A stretch of DNA of 64,000 nucleotides. Origin: Flectonema sp. DT1601 (taxonomy: Eukaryota; Euglenozoa; Diplonemea; Diplonemida; Diplonemidae). A program made the position numbers and the translations under genes. Positions within the stretch are counted from its first letter, which is position 1. Each line of letters starts with the position of its first letter. The DNA is taken from the NCBI GenBank assembly GCA_964019425.1, contig OZ025784.1, forward strand, positions 558,001 to 622,000. Reading direction: 5' to 3'. The notes beneath the pieces are model-generated. The model saw only the letters and a program-made list of their open reading frames with translations. It did not search any database and had not been told where the DNA came from. Below, piece by piece: positions 57,001 to 64,000 of this stretch.

Positions 57001-60000
57001 TATGTATTTCTGTGGAGGTGGTGGGTTGCTCCATATCAATGACCCTCCGTCACCATTCCCACCACCCTCAATCTTAGTGAGTGAAATAGTACTATTGTTG
57101 TGTGTGGTTACCACATAACCATCGAGATCGACTGCAGCTAAAGTGATTGAGAAAATATCATTAGTTCTGAAGACTACACTCGTAGAACCCATGATTTCAT
57201 ATCTTGAAAAGACAGCCTTCACATCATAAGTCCATGGAACTTGATAAACTTTTGTTATCTCTCCAACAGGTGAATTCACTGATTGTGATATCACAACACT
57301 GCAACCCGTCAAAGGACAGGTGTGAGGAAATGAACTTGACACTACTCCTGTTCCAGTTTTAACGAAAATAGTTGAGTTATGCATCGAACCATATCGTAAC
57401 ATATGTGATTGCAGCTGACCTGACTGTGTGGTATCGCGATAGCAGAGGTTTTGTTGTTGTAGACAGTAGACTGATGAAGCTATTAATCCTATGGAAACGT
57501 TTTTATTTAAAGAAATAATATTATCAGTAACTCTTCTGTAGTCAGGCATTGACATTACTAATGTGTCACTGTGAAGTATCCTCACAGTGAACTCTTTTGT
57601 TACAGCGAATCGAAGTGATGATGAAATATCATGTAGACCGCTGTAGCTGAATTTTAGTTTACAATATTCGCAACTTCCCTTAAATGTAACCCAAACTAAA
57701 GCTCGACCGTCAGTAATAGGAGCTGGGTAATTGACGGTTTGTTGTGGAGAAGCTCCATTGTTTCCATTCCCAACATCAAATAGTTTGACTCCAATAGTTG
57801 TAACAGACGGTAAACCACATCCAGATCGTGAATAAAGTTCTGTTGTAATTTTTCCAACAGAATTCTTTACAGCGTTACCGTGGATATCATTCAGTTGTAA
57901 CCAGATAGGAAAAGTTTGGTTTACAAATAATGAATTTGGAATTTGATAATTGAAATTTTCTAACTTACTTTCAAACATATATCCAATATCTGTCTCTCCT
58001 TTTTGTTTATCTAACTTTAGCCAATTATCTCCTGTTTTTTTTGTTTTTTTTCCTAATTCTCAAAATTTAAAATTTAAAATTCAAAAAAAAAAAAAAAAAA
58101 GTACATACCAGCATAAGGTGCAGAGTCCCTTACGACTAGCCGTCTAGGGGCATAACTTGAAGTCCAATTTACGACCAAAGATGAATTTTTCAAAACCCAA
58201 TTTCTATCTGAATCCTCAACTGTAACAGTTAACACGGCTGAGATATCAGAACGAGTTCCAGCAATTAGAAATGAATCCCCCCCAGTCATGATGTAAATAT
58301 TGATAACATGAAGACTTGATGCACTCTGTTGAAGACACTTAGTGTATAAAGATGAAATGCAAATCAGATTTTGACGGAGATCGTGATTGACATCATGAGA
58401 AACATTCACATAAACACCACCATGGGCACCTCCGATTGGTAATTCATTTTCAAATAAGTTTATTGAAATCATCCCAACCTGATTTATAAAACCATTTTGA
58501 GTTCCCCAATAGTCTCCTTTATATGATCCTGCATAAGGTCGAAGAGATGAAGTATTCGAGTGTAGTTTGAATTTGTTTGGAATTTCAGAAACTTTAAACA
58601 AAACAATGTGAGACTGATACCCAACAGCTTCAAGAACTACACTACAAATATTCAAACCATTACACTGATGCATCATCACCATCGGTATCTTTGTAGATGA
58701 TCCTTCACTTACAAGTATTATATTTGGGATGTTATTTACTCTAACACTACTGCTTACAACTGATGTAGTAGAACGTACATCCATAGTCTTGTTAAGACCA
58801 TCCCAGGCAATGACTTGAATAGAAAAACTCTCATTCTGAACACTGTGTATTGCAGTTATGTTGTTTCCCTTATCTTCGTATCTATCAACAGATGTGACTG
58901 CTCCAGATACTTTAATAAATAATTCAGTTGCAGAAGGGGAGTAGAATATCGTATTGGGTTTCGAAGTTGCTTCAATAGCGCTGTAGTTTTGTTTAAATGA
59001 GGATATCCAGGATGGACCTGTTCTGGATCTGAAGACGACGTTGCAGTCAATACACGGTAGTAAATATCTAATTTTAAAAACAACTTTTGATGATATCATT
59101 TTACGAGATTTTTTACCAGTTTGAGGATCTGTGAGGACATCTACTAAAGGAGTGGTTGCGTTCCCAGAAAAAAACCCTTCTGGATCCCCGACTGTTCCTT
59201 CTACACGATGCAACCATACCCACGAGTCATCAGAAAACGTTTCCTCACCATTTACTCCAGTCGCCATGACAGTGTATGTAATCCATTGATTCACTACTCG
59301 TCTTGAGTTCAGTTCCGGGTATTCTCTTTTTATTTCAATCGCTGCAACGTCTGGTGTTGTCGACCAAAGTTGAACAGGAGCTGACCTAAGACCGGGGCTA
59401 ATAACGTCAATAGGGCAATTCTGGCACGATTGGTGCGTAGTCAGATTTTCTAATAAAACCCTTCCGAATATAAAAAATCCCTTGGCGGGATTCGAACCTG
59501 CCAGTGAAAAGTTTCCGTTTTCGGTGAGAGGATTAATGGTTGCATCTGATCCCCAGGATGATCCAAGAGACAGGTAGGCGGGATTCGTGTACCAAAAGTC
59601 TCGAAACCCGGAGTTTCCGAGAGCGAGAATATCTCCACGAAAGGGAGAACCAGGTGAGAATGGTTTAGGTGTGACGGCAATGTGTGTTGCAGGCTCTCTA
59701 ATCCAAATAAAAAGTGATGCTGACAAAGTCGTATTGACAAGCTGAATGTAAATCTCACAAGGAATTCTATCAATAACATCATAACTACCACAAGGCTTAT
59801 TAAATACAACCGACAGCGACCAAGACCCGCTGACACCTAAAGTCTTCGACGCAATTACCGTCCCGTTCACTGACCCATTCCTTGGATCAATTAGTAACAA
59901 CTTAACAGTAGGAACACCACTCACAACATTTATTATATCTTGGTGTGATACTAGATTGCTGTTCGAATCCCCGGCAGTACACAGAATCGTGTATTGTCTT

Positions 60001-63000
60001 CCCACTAAAAAAAACCTTCCTTCCAGCGTAAACAATTTCTTTGAAGGAAACGAAGTTTTTGCTTTCCAAGGAGGAACTGGAGTCCGAACAAAGCCGGTGA
60101 TGATTTCTAAATCAGGGAATACAGCAGTACCAACATCAGTGATGTACAACGAAGAGATGTTTAGGTTTTTTACAGCTAGTTTGACAGTAGTGGTCGTAGA
60201 CGGAATAGAATCAATACCCAACTGAATTGATAATAAACCAATATTATGAATGGTTGGTTTATTAACAAGAATGTACTGCGGTAGTGACGACGGTCCTGTC
60301 AACCCAACATCAAAACTGATGCTACCGTTCGATGATAAAACCACACTAAAGGGACCTGGAGATGAAGCAGGTCCACAGCTTTGAAAAGAAGCTGAATAAC
60401 GGCATCTAAAAGTTGCGTTACCTAGTTCAGTAGTATTCGGAAGTATTGAAATCGACAGCTGTCTATCAATAGCGGCATTTCCTAAATCATCAAAAGCTTT
60501 CACTACAACAGAATACCATTCTGTTGAAGTAGACGTTATAGGTGAATCACTATTTAGAATTATTTTATTAGGATCGACTGATATCTTCGTTGGGATTACA
60601 GTGTTCGTATAAAACACTTTTGTTGTTAAAACAACAGTTCCCGAATAGGCTGAGAACGATATGTCACAACCGGTATTACAATCTGACAACAATCTTAAAT
60701 TAAATGAAGCCATCCCTTCGTAAGAATAAATTATTGTGTTGTATTGATTTGTTGCGAATGACTTGCTTGAATTCGTTGAGCAACTTCCGTAGTTTAACAG
60801 CCCTCCAGTCACCTGTTTTTATTGTTGGTTTGAAATGTTTTTTTTATTTTAAGCAACTAATCATTCACCAGGATAGTTTGCATCACTTTTAATTAAAACA
60901 ATATCAAAAACACACCTGTGCTGAAGCCCTTGAGATGACTACTTCGATGGGAGTTGTCACCGGTGCGATTTTTCTACTTTGCCAACGAAGTTCAACATTC
61001 GCAGTCAGTTCAGCGTTTTGCTCCAATAAAAGTGAATTGTTGAAGAATCGAACTGGACTACCTCCTGAGCCCCAACTCAGTGATGAAGGAGTTCCAAAAA
61101 CTAAATATTTCATCGTAGATTCGATTAAGAGAGTTGTGTAGATTCCCGGCGGAATTCTACCACCAGAACCAGTCCTTCGGTAGTAACACATTCGATAAGA
61201 CCCCTCAGAGAGTGATGTCATGTCTACAACAGCAGTAGACTCTACTAACCCTCCACATGATGTGGTTGATGAATTAGTACATCGAAATACGATATTCGAT
61301 ACGACACTTTGATCACTACAGGATGAAGTAGATGGAACTATTTTTAATAAGTCTGATGGTGATAAGCTTCCAACTGTTTCCATGTCAGAGTTAACACTGC
61401 CATCTGACAAGGATAGTCTTCCTAAGTTTCCAACTGAAACTGAGTTCTTAGAAAATGAAAATGACACCGATATTAAATTATCGACTACGTCAACACCCCC
61501 AACATCACAGACCTGACCAGTCGCCAGTTGTAATTGTTTACTATACCTACCAGGGATAGGTGTTACCATTATAGTAGCCTGGCAAGTATCACTTTGTAGA
61601 TCACATGATACTGAGTAGAGAGGTTCCTGAGCCGTTGGTTCAATCTTTGAAATTCGCAACCCAATCACCATATCAATAAGAGATATGTTGTATAACTGTC
61701 GATCAGAAACAGATACTGAAATAATAAATGTGGACTCGGATCCAGACAGTATCTTGTGTGTGATGTCATTGTTTATATTTGATTGGTGTCGCAAAGGTTG
61801 GATACCACCACTGATTTCAGTTGTTGTTGGAATTATTACAAATTTATTAAAATTTAAATGAGGTGTCCAAACTCCTTTGTCGACACTGTAGCTGATTATT
61901 TCTGCTACGGGTGATGAAAACACTCCTTCTGAAACTTCAATCCATGAGGATGTCTTGAAGCAAACTCTGAATTGTGAAGCAACATTTAGGTTTGGTAATC
62001 TGAACCGAACCCTCATCGCCGACACTCTATTCAACGATGATAGAAGTGTTCCCTTGATACTCTCTCCATCTGAATTACAATACGAGCTTTCTGGTACTAA
62101 CTTAGCACTACCCCAACTAGATAGATCACCTGTATTCGATACCATAATCAAATCAACAGTAAACCCGCTAAGTAAGTGTCCTAAAGAGATGTATGTCAAT
62201 GACGATGGTGGAATTTTTAAAATCTTTTTCGGAACATGCCAACCATTCTCACCATCACTAATACAATATTTATAATGAGAAACACTCCTCGAGGGTGGTA
62301 TTTGTATCCCGAATCTCAGAATGTTCTCAAATCCTAATTCTGTTGTCGATGACGATATCAGTTTCATATCGAAAGAGACTGCTCGCTGTTGATATCCAAA
62401 AACAGCTTCGTCACAACCACTCAAGGAGTTTATTAATCTAACCTTGAGATCAGTATACGAGATCTTATTATCTGGAGTATTTTGAATAAGGAAAATCTTG
62501 TCATGAAATTGACCACCCTCTGGGACATCTTCCATCTGTATGTCGTATCGAGGTGGTGATGTAATTTGGATTACTGTAACAGGTGTCCAGTTATTATTTT
62601 GAACCTTCAAACAAATTGAATAAAATCCAGGCAGGCTTGGTAAATATAAATATCCTTTTGAAAATTTATCACTCTGAGAGTTGAACGATTCAAGCATCAC
62701 ATCAACAGAATCAACGTAAACCTCTGACACTGGATATGAAAAGGTACACAACGTATTATTTGGAACCAGACGAAGAATCGAACCGGTGCCACTTTCAGGA
62801 TTAAACAGCGAATTGTCTATCATCGAATCCCCCAACGCTTCAATATGAATGACCGCGAACATCCCAGCACGAGATTCGTTTAATTCAATTGAAAATGAAT
62901 GAGGTGGTGCAGGATACAAAATACCTGCAGCCATCCAGTTCAAATCCCCATGACGAACGCAGATTCGAACTGGAGGTAGATCAAGAGGTATCGGTATATA

Positions 63001-64000
63001 AGAATACGCCATCGACACATACTCTAAATCAGAATCATATGTTGGGATTATTAAGGATGCTCTCGTTGATCTGTTTGGTAAGAAGACCTCAGCATCACCA
63101 AGATTGAAGTCCGCATGTAAATAAAAACTATCAGCACAGTTGCCATCAACCATTACTAATTTAATTGCTATGGCATTCGCAGATGGAAACCAGCTATCTG
63201 CAGGAGTCGGAAAGGTCGACAGGGCATCGTAGTCAGCTGCGATAGATAAAACACTCTCAGAACCTACAGCCGTGTCGTTTATATTTATTGTAAGGTTTAA
63301 TGTGTTAATCGCTGTCTGTAATGTCTGAGGGATGCGTTCCCAATTTTGATTCTTTCTCTGGTAGCAAATTGCATACCCGCCCACCTCTGGAAGCCTGAGG
63401 TACGCAAATACTGCTGTGAACCCTGTCTCACTCCCCACAACCGATTTGTACGGATCTTGCATCAGATTCGAAAACGCTGCTGCATTATCCCCAGAGTAGT
63501 TTACTGATTGTAAATTTTTAGAAAATCTCCCAAAGCAGGAATCGAACTCGTGCACTAAACGAAGCTTATCTCCGGAAGTTGCTAAATTAGGCAATGTTGA
63601 ATTTACCTTAAGAACGGCAAATGACAAAACTGAATAATCGTTCGAAGGGATCTTCCATGTCAGTTTGTAGTTTTTTTTTGTTACAATCAAAGCGTTCATC
63701 GTGACCCACAACATGTTCTTTTTTGGTAAAAATCTCCAACCTGGAGCATCCTTAAGAACCCTATCATCAGCACCAGAGAAACAAACTGAAAATTCCCCCC
63801 AACTCCCAGGAAGCCGTATACCAAAGATTCCCGCAACTCGATCATAGGTTGAAATATCTGACGCTCTCAAATATGAACCGAATTCCGAATATTGCGTAAA
63901 AGCTTCATCAATGTAATAAGAAGACGCAATGTTACCTGTCAAGGGATGAAGTTCACCAGCACAAAGACTGTTCTTAGGAACTATTTTTATAATGTCAGTC
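54030..64000 (-). CDS. Giant extracellular protein, probably GPI-anchored (5' end outside window)
   Basis: Six exons are visible (beyond 64000 to 60916, 60812-58109, 58031-56915, 56847-56691, 56609-55085, 55006-54030) and join in frame to at least 3188 residues. The N-terminal part here repeats a unit of about 130-150 residues containing LRLVP...C and a W near ICL/VCF strands (SILRLVPNNTLC, DLLKIVPSTSSC, AKLVPESSYC). The later part repeats Ig-like or filamin-like beta domains with D-x2-GN motifs (VSARDALGNIA, AFDDLGNAAI, LNDIHGNAV). Many N-x-S/T sites fit secretion. The protein ends in a Ser-rich patch plus a 16-18 residue hydrophobic tail (VLMFDAVVLIVLLFIVIV) with no cytosolic residues, the form of a GPI-attachment signal. 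It is likely a surface or adhesion protein. Its start lies upstream of 64000. Confidence 0.85.

Noticed and set aside
59481-59502. tRNA T-arm-like motif (GGATTCGAACC) within the giant ectoprotein gene
   Set aside because: It lies inside a well-supported coding exon, no matching acceptor, D or anticodon arms are found, and similar TTCGAA motifs recur by chance in this gene.
1-64000. Mobile elements, viral fossils, CRISPR arrays or rRNA genes
   Set aside because: No reverse transcriptase, integrase, transposase, capsid or helicase motifs, terminal repeats or rRNA-like blocks were seen on either strand.

Overview
The window is protist-like nuclear DNA. Its genes are interrupted by short GT-AG introns and separated by AT-rich spacers full of long A or T homopolymer runs. 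I reconstructed 16 protein genes by reading splice junctions, with 32 introns in total, most of them 56-120 nt. All 16 lie on the minus strand. One-way gene order together with short cis-introns fits a lineage with long directional gene clusters. Several protein types (the 7TM proteins, the W-rich cytosolic domain, divergent ADP-ribosyltransferase folds with B-box fingers, 6-Cys repeats) remind me of euglenozoans such as diplonemids or free-living kinetoplastids. That placement is a low-confidence inference; a dinoflagellate relative cannot be excluded.

Layout from left to right (each gene is transcribed right to left): a spacer; two tandem paralogous 7TM surface proteins (2783-7256 with a Pro-Thr stalk, 9900-15350 with 28 six-cysteine repeats); an RNA polymerase III subunit RPC8 homologue (15712-16449); a cytosolic protein sharing the W-rich tail domain of the 7TM pair (17245-18901); a disordered repeat protein (19502-20663); a coiled-coil protein (21314-23635); a 3.4-kb gene-poor spacer; a globin/PH/CAP-Gly/AGC-kinase fusion (27051-29605); three coiled-coil genes (30007-32154, 32649-37856, 38226-39420); a B-box/WW protein (39909-41651); a decayed leucine-rich-repeat pseudogene (42677-43365); a 1932-residue protein with two degenerate ART-like regions, B-box fingers and a PAN-like end (43806-49737); a small OB-fold protein with an inferred 18-nt first exon (50222-50921); a divergent BUD31 splicing factor (51231-52162); a bestrophin (52427-53775); and the 3' part of a giant ectoprotein with a probable GPI signal (54030 to beyond 64000).

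The standout is the gene at 27051-29605. It joins a haem-globin fold, a PH lipid-binding domain, a CAP-Gly microtubule-binding domain and a complete AGC-type kinase in one reading frame. I know of no described protein with this order. A second theme is splicing: nearly all 3' splice sites are preceded by A- or AC-rich sequence rather than a pyrimidine tract, and the local BUD31 has lost several zinc-binding cysteines. Functional links between neighbours are not implied, because in one-way gene arrays neighbours are often unrelated. No mobile element, viral fossil, CRISPR array, rRNA or tRNA gene could be supported.
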